DNA of 16,517 nt from an uncultured Microbacterium sp. (GTDB lineage Bacteria > Actinomycetota > Actinomycetes > Actinomycetales > Microbacteriaceae). A program made the translations under genes and the position numbers. Under the pieces are notes generated by a model. It saw only the letters and a list, made by a program, of their open reading frames with translations, searched no databases and was not told where the DNA came from. Positions 7,254-14,550 of this stretch are shown here, in pieces (positions within the stretch are counted from its first letter, which is position 1; every line of letters begins with the position of its first letter). The stretch covers positions 1-16,517 of the forward strand of contig NZ_CALTTX010000058.1 of the NCBI RefSeq assembly GCF_943912325.1, given 5' to 3'.

Positions 7254-8323
7254 GGGGCCACTCCGTTCACGGTCAGCGCCCGGTCCTCGGGCAGCCCGAG
7301 CGCAATGTTCATCGATTGGATCGCGGCGCCCGCCGTGCCCTTCGCGAGGTTGTCGACGGCCGTGACGATGACGACCCGGTTCGCGGCGCGATCGATCGCG
7401 AGTCCCATGATGGCGGTGTTCGCGCCCAGCACGTCGGCCGTCCGCGGGAAGTGTCCTTCGGGCAGCACGTGCACGAACGTCTCACCCGCGTAGGCCTCAG
7501 TCCAGGCATCCCGAATCTGCTCGTCACTCACGCCGGGCGCGATCGGCGCCGTCGACGTCGCGAGGATCCCGCGGGCCATCGGCACGAGCACCGGAGTGAA
7601 CGAGATGTGGATGCCGGGGGTCTCTGCGCCGGTTGTTTCGGCGCGCACCGCCGCGGCCTCGCGCAGGGCCTGCTGGATCTCGGGGATGTGCCGGTGCGTG
7701 CCGCCGACGGCGTAGGGGTTCGCGGTGCCGAGGAGCTCGCTCGCGAGCAGGTTCACCTTGGGGCTCTTGCCCGCGCCCGAGGGCCCGACGGCGAGGACGC
7801 TCACGATGTCGCTCGGGTCGATGGCGCCCGCCGCGATGCCCGGCGCGAGGCTCAGGCTCACGGTCGAGGCGTTGCACCCCGGCGCCGCGATGCGCGTCGC
7901 TCCGACGAGCCGCGAGCGCTGCCGTCCGCCGGGGATCGGCAGCTCGGGGACGCCGTACGCCCACGGCTCGTTGAAGGTGCCGCCATAGAAGGCATCCCAC
8001 GCGTCGGGCGAGGTCAGCCGGTGATCGGCGCCCGCATCGATCACAAGCGGCACGCCCGCGAGCGCCTGCGTGTACTGCCCCGACTGCCCGTGCGGCAGCG
8101 CGAGAAAGACGACGTCGTGCCCCGCGAGCACTTCGGCGGTCGTGTCGCCGAGCGTCAGGTGCGCGAGCGAGCGCAAGTGCGGCTGGTGTGCGATGAGCGG
8201 ATCGCCCGCGTTGGAATGAGCCGTGACGGTAGTGATCTCGACGTCGGGATGCTGCGCGAGCAGCCGCAAGATCTCTCCGCCGGCATAGCCGGAAGCGCCG
8301 GAGACGGCGACCTTGTAGGTCAT
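7250..8323 (-). CDS. argC: N-acetyl-gamma-glutamyl-phosphate reductase (ArgC)
   Basis: This NADPH-dependent reductase turns N-acetylglutamyl phosphate into the semialdehyde used by ArgD. The 357-aa protein starts with a Rossmann dinucleotide motif, G-A-S-G-Y-A-G-G-E at 9-17. It has L-A-L-P-H-G-Q-S at 74-81, and the catalytic cysteine in A-A-P-G-C-N-A-S-T at 146-154 (Cys150). The conserved G-T-H-R-H-I-P-E-I follows about 80 residues later and holds the active-site His. The residues around the cysteine differ from the textbook N-P-G-C-Y form but keep P-G-C. The start is ATG at 8323-8321, with AAGG (8334-8331) 7 nt upstream. This is the first gene of the arginine operon; its promoter must lie in the 285-bp gap shared with the divergent HNH gene. 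Confidence 0.97.
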   Translation of the reverse strand: MTYKVAVSGASGYAGGEILRLLAQHPDVEITTVTAHSNAGDPLIAHQPHLRSLAHLTLGDTTAEVLAGHDVVFLALPHGQSGQYTQALAGVPLVIDAGADHRLTSPDAWDAFYGGTFNEPWAYGVPELPIPGGRQRSRLVGATRIAAPGCNASTVSLSLAPGIAAGAIDPSDIVSVLAVGPSGAGKSPKVNLLASELLGTANPYAVGGTHRHIPEIQQALREAAAVRAETTGAETPGIHISFTPVLVPMARGILATSTAPIAPGVSDEQIRDAWTEAYAGETFVHVLPEGHFPRTADVLGANTAIMGLAIDRAANRVVIVTAVDNLAKGTAGAAIQSMNIALGLPEDRALTVNGVAP

Positions 8324-8608
8324 TGTTCAACCTTATTGTCTGTGACGATGCCGCACGATTTCGCGGGCGGCGAGGACCGAAGGCGGCGACCAGGGCTGCT
8401 CGACCCGGCACGACGCGGGGAGCTGCGGGGTCGCCTAGATTCGGCGGTCGCCCAGACGTCGGCGCACGCGAAGCACCGCGGGAACGGTGACGGCGGCCGA
8501 GAGCATGCGCCGACGATAGCGCGGGCGGCCAGGGTGCGGCAAATCCTTGGGGCTTGTTGCTTTTTTGTTCCTTCTTCAATGTCGGAGGCTCGCCTTAGTA
8601 TCGAACTT
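8324..8608. other. Divergent intergenic region between argC and the HNH gene
   Basis: This 285-bp gap must hold the argC operon promoter (minus) and the HNH gene promoter (plus). Next to argC is the ribosome binding site AAGG (8331-8334), with AGACAAT just upstream as a possible but weak -10. The middle (8375-8540) is GC-rich and holds GGTCGCC at 8429-8435 and 8446-8452 plus an inverted copy at 8385-8391. The end near the HNH gene (8541-8610) is clearly lower in GC, with a T6 run at 8561-8566. Several frames are open on both strands, but none has convincing start, ribosome site and codon bias together. I see no recognisable ARG box, riboswitch or tRNA. Confidence 0.5.
8596..8601 (+). promoter_or_regulatory. 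Candidate -10 element for the HNH gene (leaderless transcript)
   Basis: TAGTAT matches the TANNNT pattern and ends 7 nt before the ATG at 8609. Transcription would start at or next to the start codon. There is no Shine-Dalgarno sequence at a usable distance (GGAGG lies 20 nt upstream), which fits a leaderless message, common in actinobacteria. No good -35 is visible. Confidence 0.4.
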
Positions 8609-9940
8609 ATGAACTACTTCGAGGCGATGGCAAGCAGCGCGGGCGACGTGGCTGCGCTGGCCGAGATCGTCGCGGGGCTCGAGAGCGCAGATGTCGCGCT
8701 GCGGCGAGCCGAGGTCGCTCACACGCGACTGCTTGCCCGAGCGGGCCAGCTCGCGGCGGCGCAGGCGGCCGGCTCTCGCGAATCGGTGCGCGCGCACGAC
8801 ATGGCGTTGCGCGCCATCGCCGCCGAGCTCGGCGGGGTGTTGCGCATCGCCGACCGAACCGCACAGCGGCGGATCGATGAGGCACGCGACATCGTCGAGA
8901 ACTATCCCGCCACGCTGCGGGCGTGGGACACGGGTGACATCACGCGCGGGCACGTGCGCGTCATCGTGGATGCGGGCACGGCTGTGCCGACGGAGCGGCG
9001 ATCGGAGTACGAGCGCGAAGCGATCACGCGTTGCCTGCGCGATAGGCCGAACCGCGTGCGCCCCGAGATCGAGATCCTCGCGGAGCGGATGACCGAGCGA
9101 TCATTCACCGAGCGACACCGTGAGGCCGCCGCCGAGCGTCGCGTGCGCCTCGTCCCCGGTCGCGCGGGAATGACCGGTGTCGTGGCCACGGTGCCGACCG
9201 TCATTGCCGACGGGATCTTCGACCGGCTGACTCGGCAGGCGCAGCTCGTCATCGATGCGCGCCAGCAGGGTGCGGAGCTCGGTCGCGAGCAGAGCGATGA
9301 GTCCAGTGACGATGCGCGGTCGATCGATCAGGTGCGTGCCGACATGCTGGCCGATCTCATCCTCGCCGGAGCGCCGTCGCTTGACCCCACCGCGCACGGC
9401 GACGGGCCGGGCGCGCTCGGCGCCATTCGCGCGCACGTGCAGGTCATCGTGCCCGCACTCACCCTTCTCGGCAACGATGAGGGGCCCGCCGATCTCTTCG
9501 GCCGCTCGCCGATCGACGCCGAAACCGCCCGGTGCCTTGCAGCCGCCGCGCCCATGTGGGCGCGCGTGCTGACCGATGCGGTCGAGGGAACGGTGCTCGC
9601 CGTCGACCGGTACCGCCCCGCGTGGGGTCAGCGACGGTTCCTGCGCGCCCGCGACCAACACTGCCGCTTTCCGGGGTGCCGACAGGCCATCCGCTGCGAG
9701 GTCGATCACACGATCGACGCGGCACTCGGCGGCCCAACGGCCCTAGCGAACCTCGCTCATCTCTGTCAACGCCACCACAGCATGAAGCAGTTCACGGCCC
9801 GGCGCGTTCGACAACACCCGGGTGGAGTCCTCGAATGGACCTCACCCCTCGGCCGCACCTACCGCGAAGACGCGCCCACGCCACCCGTGTGCTTCACGCC
9901 GATCGCAGCGCCGCCGGGCGCCGATGACCCGCCATTCTGA
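8609..9940 (+). CDS. DUF222 domain / HNH endonuclease (13E12-type)
   Basis: This 443-aa protein combines an N-terminal DUF222 region (about 20-330, largely helical and Ala/Arg-rich) with a C-terminal HNH nuclease domain. The nuclease motif is intact: C-R-F-P-G-C at 352-357, E-V-D-H-T-I at 364-369 (H367), A-N-L at 380-382 (N381) and L-C-Q-R-H-H at 385-390, giving zinc-knuckle cysteines and the H-N-H residues. The family (13E12 repeat proteins of mycobacteria and many actinobacteria) occurs in multiple dispersed copies; its function is not settled and a selfish or mobile role is often suspected. It is the only plus-strand gene here and splits pheT from argC. ATG at 8609 is preferred because of the -10 just upstream. 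An in-frame ATG at 8579 would add 10 residues. Confidence 0.93.
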   Translation: MNYFEAMASSAGDVAALAEIVAGLESADVALRRAEVAHTRLLARAGQLAAAQAAGSRESVRAHDMALRAIAAELGGVLRIADRTAQRRIDEARDIVENYPATLRAWDTGDITRGHVRVIVDAGTAVPTERRSEYEREAITRCLRDRPNRVRPEIEILAERMTERSFTERHREAAAERRVRLVPGRAGMTGVVATVPTVIADGIFDRLTRQAQLVIDARQQGAELGREQSDESSDDARSIDQVRADMLADLILAGAPSLDPTAHGDGPGALGAIRAHVQVIVPALTLLGNDEGPADLFGRSPIDAETARCLAAAAPMWARVLTDAVEGTVLAVDRYRPAWGQRRFLRARDQHCRFPGCRQAIRCEVDHTIDAALGGPTALANLAHLCQRHHSMKQFTARRVRQHPGGVLEWTSPLGRTYREDAPTPPVCFTPIAAPPGADDPPF

Positions 9941-9945
9941 GGCGC

Positions 9946-9970
9946 GCGCCGACGTCGATCCGACGGGCGC
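9946..9970. terminator. Hairpin between convergent HNH gene and pheT
   Basis: GCGCC (9946-9950) pairs with GGCGC (9966-9970) and CGTCG (9953-9957) with CGACG (9961-9965). This gives a 10-bp stem with a 2-nt GA bulge and an ATC loop. It fills nearly all of the 32-bp gap between two converging stops, so a bidirectional terminator is the natural reading. There is no U-tract on either strand. Confidence 0.5.
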
Positions 9971-9972
9971 CG

Positions 9973-12495
9973 TCAGTCGCGGATGCGCGCGCCGAACCGC
10001 TCGGCCGCGACCGCCACGCCCGCGAGCTTTGCCTCGGTCGCCTCGGCGGCCTGCAACGTGCGGTCGGGAGCGCGGAAGCGCAGCGCGAACGTGAGCGACT
10101 TCTCGCCCTCGGCGATTCCCGACCCGCGGTAGTCGTCGACGAGATGAGCGTCTTCGAGCAACGCACCGGCACCCTCGACGAGCGCCGCGCGCACCTCGGC
10201 GGCGGGAGCATCGAGCGAAACGACGAGCGAGACGTCTTGCGTTGCGGCGGGATACGTCGAGAGGGATGCCTCGACATCGGGCTCCCCCACGAGCTCGAGC
10301 AGCAGATCGAGGTCGAGCTCGGCGACGTACACGCGGCCCGGCAGCTCGGCGTCGCGCGCGACCTCGGGGTGCAACTCACCGACGTAGCCGACCTCGTGCG
10401 AGGTTCCGTCCGCATGGGCGACAGCGAGCACGCCCGCGCGCCCCGGGTGGAGCGCCACCCGACGCCCCTGGGCGACCTCGATCGTCGCCCCCGCGCCGAG
10501 CGCGATCGTGCGCACGGCGTCGAGCGCATCGGCGAGCTCGTACTCGGCCACGGCGACGCCCGGCTGCTTCGCAACGCGCGCGCCCGTCAACAGCACGGCG
10601 ACGTGGCGGCGCTGCGGCGGTATCGAGGCCTGCAGCTCGTCGAGCGTCTCGTCGCTCGGACGCACGCCGAGCGGAGGCACCGTCTCGGTGCCGTAGACGA
10701 CGCCCGACTCGGGCAAGAAGACCGAGCCCGCTTCGAAGAGCGCCAGCGACGTCAACCCACGCGACACGTTGCGGTGCGCGACCTGCAGCAGACCCGGTAC
10801 GAGGCTGCGGCGCAAGTACGGCGCCTGCCCATCGAGCGCGTTCGCAAGACGAATGCTCAGCAAATCCTCGCCCGACTCCGAACCCCACAGGTCGTTCTGC
10901 TGCTTCGTGACGAAACCGAACGACGGCGTTTCGACGTAGCCCGCGGCCGCGAGCGCATTGAGCACGCGCCGGCGACCCTTTTGCGCCGCCGTGAGCCCGC
11001 GACCCGACGGCGGCGTCGGCAGGATCGACGGAATGCGGTCGAGCCCGTGGATGCGCGCGACCTCTTCGGCAAGCGTCCACTTGTCGGTGAGGTCGGGGCG
11101 CCAGGTCGGCGGGATGACGAACCAGCCGTCAGCCCCGGCATCCTCGATCTCGCATCCGATCATCGTCAGCGCGCTCGTGATCTCGTCGTCGCTGTAGTCG
11201 ACGCCGATCAGTTCGGGCACGAACGTGCGCGCCAGCGCGATCCCCGCGACCTCGACCTCGGCGAAGAGTGCGCCGCCCTCGTCGGTCGCCGTGCCGCCCG
11301 CGAGCTCGACGAGCAGGTCGACGACGCGCTGGGCCGCGACGAACGGCACGAGCGGGTCGACGCCGCGTTCGAAGCGACGGGATGCCTCGGAAGGAAGCTT
11401 GTGCCGCCGCGCGCTGCGCGCGATCGTCACGGGGTCGAACAGCGCCGCTTCGACGAGCACGTTCCGCGTTGCGGCCGTCATCTCGGTCTTCGCCCCGCCC
11501 ATGACTCCCGCGAGCCCGATCGGGCCGGACTCGTCGGTGATGAGCAAGTCTTCGGGGTGCAGGTCTCGCACCTTGCCGTCAAGGGTTTCGAAGCGCTCTC
11601 CCGCGCTCGCGCGCCGCACCGTGATGCCGCCCGTGAGCGTGTCGAGGTCGTAGCCGTGAATCGGGTTGCCGAGCTCGAGCATGACGTAGTTGGTGATGTC
11701 GATCAGCACGCCGAGCGAACGGATGCCGGCGAGCGTCAGCCGCGCGATCATCCACGGCGGCGTTGGGCGCGAGGGATCGACGCCCCGCACGACGCGCGCG
11801 ACGAATTCGCTCGCGCCCACGCGACCGTGGATCGGCGCGTCGTCGGTGACGGTGACCGCGAAGCCCGATCCGGGCTGCAGCTCGGCGAAGTCGCGCTCGG
11901 CGGGGTCGCGATACGCGCCGCCGGTCGCGTGGGAGTACTCGCGCGCGACACCGCGGAGCGAGAGCGCGTAGCCGCGGTCGGGCGTGACGTTGATGTCGAC
12001 CGCGGCGTCGTCGAGACCGAGGAGCGCGATCGCGTCGGCGCCGACCTCGGGATCGAGCCCGAGCTCGGTGAGACGCAGGATGCCGTTGTGCTCGTCGCCG
12101 AGACCGAGCTCGCGCGCCGAAGCGATCATGCCGTCGCTGACGTGCCCGTAGGTCTTGCGCGCCGCGATCGGGAAAGGCCCCGGCAGCACGGCGCCGGGTA
12201 GGGTCACGACGACCTTGTCGTCGGCGAAGAAGTTGCCCGCGCCGCACACGATCCCGCGCACGCCGCCGTTCTCCTCGCCGACGTCGACCTGGCACCAGCG
12301 GATCGTCTTGCCGTTTGACTGCGGTTCTTCGTCGAACGAGAGCACCCGGCCGACGACGATGGGGCCGGAAAGCTCGAAGCCGATGACCTCTTCTTCTTCG
12401 AACCCGACGCGCACGAGCGCCGCGAGCACGTCCTCGGGCGTCGTCCCCGGGGCGACCTCGACGAACTCGCCGAGCCACGAAAGCGGAACGCGCAT
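9973..12495 (-). CDS. pheT: Phenylalanine--tRNA ligase beta subunit (PheT)
   Basis: This is the large subunit of the alpha2-beta2 phenylalanyl-tRNA synthetase; it carries tRNA-binding and editing functions. The 840-aa length is typical of the bacterial form. Domains in order are the N-terminal M-R-V-P-L-S-W-L, an EMAP-like tRNA-binding domain at about 40-150 (C-G-A-G-N at 84-88, S-D-G-M-I-A-S near 120-126), the B3/B4 editing region at about 225-390 (G-V-M-G-G near 330-334, S-E-A-S-R-R-F-E-R-G at 369-378), the B5 domain at about 420-495, a catalytic-like domain, and the C-terminal FDX-ACB domain over the last 95 or so residues. The start is ATG at 12495-12493, sharing one base with the pheS stop (TGATG), the usual coupled pheS-pheT arrangement. 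The same-frame upstream extension is a shadow of pheS. Confidence 0.97.
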   Translation of the reverse strand: MRVPLSWLGEFVEVAPGTTPEDVLAALVRVGFEEEEVIGFELSGPIVVGRVLSFDEEPQSNGKTIRWCQVDVGEENGGVRGIVCGAGNFFADDKVVVTLPGAVLPGPFPIAARKTYGHVSDGMIASARELGLGDEHNGILRLTELGLDPEVGADAIALLGLDDAAVDINVTPDRGYALSLRGVAREYSHATGGAYRDPAERDFAELQPGSGFAVTVTDDAPIHGRVGASEFVARVVRGVDPSRPTPPWMIARLTLAGIRSLGVLIDITNYVMLELGNPIHGYDLDTLTGGITVRRASAGERFETLDGKVRDLHPEDLLITDESGPIGLAGVMGGAKTEMTAATRNVLVEAALFDPVTIARSARRHKLPSEASRRFERGVDPLVPFVAAQRVVDLLVELAGGTATDEGGALFAEVEVAGIALARTFVPELIGVDYSDDEITSALTMIGCEIEDAGADGWFVIPPTWRPDLTDKWTLAEEVARIHGLDRIPSILPTPPSGRGLTAAQKGRRRVLNALAAAGYVETPSFGFVTKQQNDLWGSESGEDLLSIRLANALDGQAPYLRRSLVPGLLQVAHRNVSRGLTSLALFEAGSVFLPESGVVYGTETVPPLGVRPSDETLDELQASIPPQRRHVAVLLTGARVAKQPGVAVAEYELADALDAVRTIALGAGATIEVAQGRRVALHPGRAGVLAVAHADGTSHEVGYVGELHPEVARDAELPGRVYVAELDLDLLLELVGEPDVEASLSTYPAATQDVSLVVSLDAPAAEVRAALVEGAGALLEDAHLVDDYRGSGIAEGEKSLTFALRFRAPDRTLQAAEATEAKLAGVAVAAERFGARIRD

Positions 12496-13574
12496 CAGAC
12501 CACCATCCCGAACTGCTCGCTGAAGCGGATATCGCCCTCGCCCATGTCGCGCATGTCTTGCACGGCGCTGCGGAACATCAGCGTCCGCTCGATCCCCATA
12601 CCGAACGCGAAGCCCGAGTACACCTCGGGGTCGATACCGGCGGCGCGGAGCACGTTGGCGTTGACCATGCCGCATCCACCCCACTCGATCCAGCGTGCGC
12701 CGCCCGGAAAGCTCGGGTGCCACAGGTCGAGCTCGGCCGAGGGCTCGGTGAAGGGGAAGAAGTTGGTGCGGAACCGTGTCTTGGCCTCGGGCCCGAACAG
12801 CACGCGCGCGGCGTGATCGAGCGTGCCCTTGAGGTTCGCCATCGTGATGCCCTTGTCGACGACGAGGCCCTCGAACTGCGTGAACACCGGCAGGTGCGTC
12901 GCGTCGAACTCGTCGGTGCGGTAGACACGCCCCGGGCAGAGCACGTAGATGGGGATCTCGCGTTCGAGCATCGAGCGCATCTGCACGGGGCTCGTGTGCG
13001 TGCGCATGACGAGGTGCCGCTCGATGGGATCAACGAAGAACGTGTCTTGCATCTGGCGCGCAGGGTGGTCGGGCGCGAAGTTCAGCGCATCGAAGTTGAA
13101 CCACTCGTGCTCGAGCTCGGGCCCCTCGGCGATCTCCCACCCCATGCCGACGAAGAGATCGGCGATCTCTTCTTGCAGCAGAGAGATGGGATGCCGGGCG
13201 CCCTGCCGCGCCCTGACCGGCAGCGCCGTGATGTCGAGCGTCTCGGCCTCGAGCTGCGCCGCGACCTCGGCGGCCGCGAGCTCATCCTCGCGCGCGGTGA
13301 GCGCCTGCGTGACCCGGCCGCGGCCCTGCCCCACGAGCTTGCCGAACTCGGCCTTCTGCGCGGGCGGAACCTCGCGCATCCGCGCGTTCAGGCGCGCGAG
13401 CGGAGAGCCCTCGCCCACGTGGGCTGCGCGGGCCCGCTTGAGCTCGGCGGTGTCGGCGGCGCGGGCGATCGCCTCGAGCGCCGCACCCACGGCGGCCGTC
13501 ACGGCCTCGGGCGTGATGGCGGACGCGGCGGAATCCGCAGGGTCTGGAGTGGGGTTCGTGCTGTCGTCGGACAC
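12495..13574 (-). CDS. pheS: Phenylalanine--tRNA ligase alpha subunit (PheS)
   Basis: This catalytic subunit activates phenylalanine with ATP and charges tRNA-Phe. The 359-aa protein has an N-terminal coiled-coil arm at about 20-115 and the class II synthetase core. Motif 1 falls near 145-180 (G-W-E-I-A-E-G-P-E), motif 2 near 214-236 (P-G-R-V-Y-R-T-D and F-T-Q-F-E-G), and motif 3 near 321-335 (G-F-A-F-G-M-G-I-E-R). The phenylalanine-pocket Ala in G-F-A-F-G is Ala323. The start GTG at 13574-13572 is chosen because upstream in-frame codons run into the gluD end and its hairpin, and a TAGACT -10 sits just ahead. The protein then begins M-S-D-D-S-T, which is typical for actinobacterial PheS. Confidence 0.95.
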   Translation of the reverse strand: MSDDSTNPTPDPADSAASAITPEAVTAAVGAALEAIARAADTAELKRARAAHVGEGSPLARLNARMREVPPAQKAEFGKLVGQGRGRVTQALTAREDELAAAEVAAQLEAETLDITALPVRARQGARHPISLLQEEIADLFVGMGWEIAEGPELEHEWFNFDALNFAPDHPARQMQDTFFVDPIERHLVMRTHTSPVQMRSMLEREIPIYVLCPGRVYRTDEFDATHLPVFTQFEGLVVDKGITMANLKGTLDHAARVLFGPEAKTRFRTNFFPFTEPSAELDLWHPSFPGGARWIEWGGCGMVNANVLRAAGIDPEVYSGFAFGMGIERTLMFRSAVQDMRDMGEGDIRFSEQFGMVV

Positions 13575-13582
13575 GATCAGCA

Positions 13583-13588
13583 AGTCTA
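13583..13588 (-). promoter_or_regulatory. Candidate -10 element for pheST
   Basis: On the minus strand TAGACT (13588-13583) fits TANNNT and lies 8 nt before the GTG start of pheS, with no Shine-Dalgarno sequence between. A short-leader or leaderless pheST transcript is plausible. The -35 position falls inside the adjacent hairpin and does not match a consensus. Confidence 0.35.
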
Positions 13589-13594
13589 CCGAGC

Positions 13595-13612
13595 CGGATG
13601 CCGAGGCATCCG
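13595..13612. terminator. Perfect inverted repeat between gluD and pheS
   Basis: CGGATGCC and GGCATCCG form an 8-bp perfect stem around a 2-nt GA/TC centre (4-nt loop if one pair opens). It starts 17 bp beyond the gluD stop and is followed by the candidate pheS -10. It may end the gluABCD transcript, although no U-run follows, or it may be a protein-binding dyad at the pheST promoter. Both half-sites contain the hexamer that is over-represented in this window. Confidence 0.45.
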
Positions 13613-13629
13613 CCCCGAACCGGGCTCTT

Positions 13630-14550
13630 TCAGCTGCCGCCGACGCCGGACGTTCCGTCGAATTTCCCCATTCCACGGGCAGCCGCCATCGTCTCGGTCG
13701 CCGTCGTCGGCTCCGTGCCGGGGCCCGCGTTCACCGCCGTCGCTTTCGGCGAACGGCGGGTGCGCAGCTCGACGCGATAGGCGACGTACGACAGCAAGAG
13801 GCAGAGCACGAGGTAGATCGAACCGGCGACGATCGCGGCGGGAATGAGCGGGCGCTGGAAGTTGGCGTCCGAGCCCAAGAGCTTCGCCTGATAGAGCAGT
13901 TCGGGATACGTGATGATGAACCCGAGGGCGGTGTCTTTCAGGGTCACGACGAGCTGCGCGATGATGACGGGCATCATGGCGCGGATCGCTTGCGGCAAGA
14001 GCACGAGCTGCATGACCCCCGCCTTACGCAGGCCGATCGCGTAACCCGCTTCTTTCTGCCCCCGCGGCAGCGACTCGACGCCCGCCCGCAACACTTCGGC
14101 GAGCACCGAGCCGTTGTAGACGATGAGCGCGATGACGACGGCCCAGTACGTCGGCACCTTGATACCGATGACGGGCAGGCCGTAGTAGAGCAGCATCATG
14201 AAGATCAGCACGGGCACGGCGCGCAGCAACTCGATGATCCACGCGACGGGGACGCGGATGACCGCGTGATCCGAGAGCCGCCCGATCGCGAGCACGAAGC
14301 CGAGTACGAGGGCGCCGATTGCGGCGACGACGAAGGCGCCGAGCGTGCGCAGCGTCGCGAGGGCGATGTTCTCCCACACGAGCGAATACGAAAACAGCGA
14401 CCACTTCTCGGGCGCGAGCTGCCCCGTCGCGGCGAAGCGCCACACGACGAATGCCGCAAAGGCGACGACGAGCGCGACGGTGACGACACCGATCACCCGG
14501 TTGCGGGCGATCGCCCGGGGACCGGGAACGTCATAGAGTACGGAGCTCAT
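13630..14550 (-). CDS. gluD: Glutamate ABC transporter permease (GluD-like)
   Basis: This is one of two inner permease subunits of a polar-amino-acid ABC importer of the HisM/GluD type. The 306-aa protein has an N-terminal cytoplasmic stretch, then hydrophobic segments near 20-37, 65-90, 103-125, 134-150, 192-215 and 238-258. The EAA loop that contacts the ATPase reads G-V-E-S-L-P-R-G-Q-K-E-A near 157-168 and ends in L-L-P-Q at 184-187. A Thr/Ala/Gly-rich tail of about 45 residues follows the last segment and ends M-G-K-F-D-G-T. The start is ATG at 14550-14548, overlapping the gluC stop as ATGA; the in-frame extension upstream is a shadow of gluC. Glutamate as substrate is inferred from the gluABCD order and overall similarity, not from binding residues. 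Confidence 0.9.
   Translation of the reverse strand: MSSVLYDVPGPRAIARNRVIGVVTVALVVAFAAFVVWRFAATGQLAPEKWSLFSYSLVWENIALATLRTLGAFVVAAIGALVLGFVLAIGRLSDHAVIRVPVAWIIELLRAVPVLIFMMLLYYGLPVIGIKVPTYWAVVIALIVYNGSVLAEVLRAGVESLPRGQKEAGYAIGLRKAGVMQLVLLPQAIRAMMPVIIAQLVVTLKDTALGFIITYPELLYQAKLLGSDANFQRPLIPAAIVAGSIYLVLCLLLSYVAYRVELRTRRSPKATAVNAGPGTEPTTATETMAAARGMGKFDGTSGVGGS

Noticed and set aside
8539..8566. Plus-strand intrinsic terminator (GCAA...TTGC then T6)
   Set aside because: The stem is only 4 bp plus 2 bp with an internal loop; there is no known plus-strand gene upstream for it to terminate.
8324..8578. ARG box or T-box upstream of argC
   Set aside because: No 18-20 bp palindrome of the ArgR type and no T-box or specifier arrangement could be found.
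8601..8622. LexA/SOS-like box at the HNH start (TCGAA ... TTCGA)
   Set aside because: The half-sites are separated by 12 nt rather than the 6 expected between these pentamers in actinobacterial SOS boxes (TCGAAC N4 GTTCGA), and at the proper spacing the second half matches only 3 of 6 bases.
7316..9940. An 874-aa plus-strand open frame
   Set aside because: Its first 430 or so residues are antisense to argC and the intergenic gap; only the part from 8609 shows DUF222/HNH features. It is not a fusion protein.
10144..12201. A 685-aa plus-strand open frame opposite pheT
   Set aside because: Arg/Asp/Val-rich shadow of pheT with no domain; long antisense frames are expected at this GC content.
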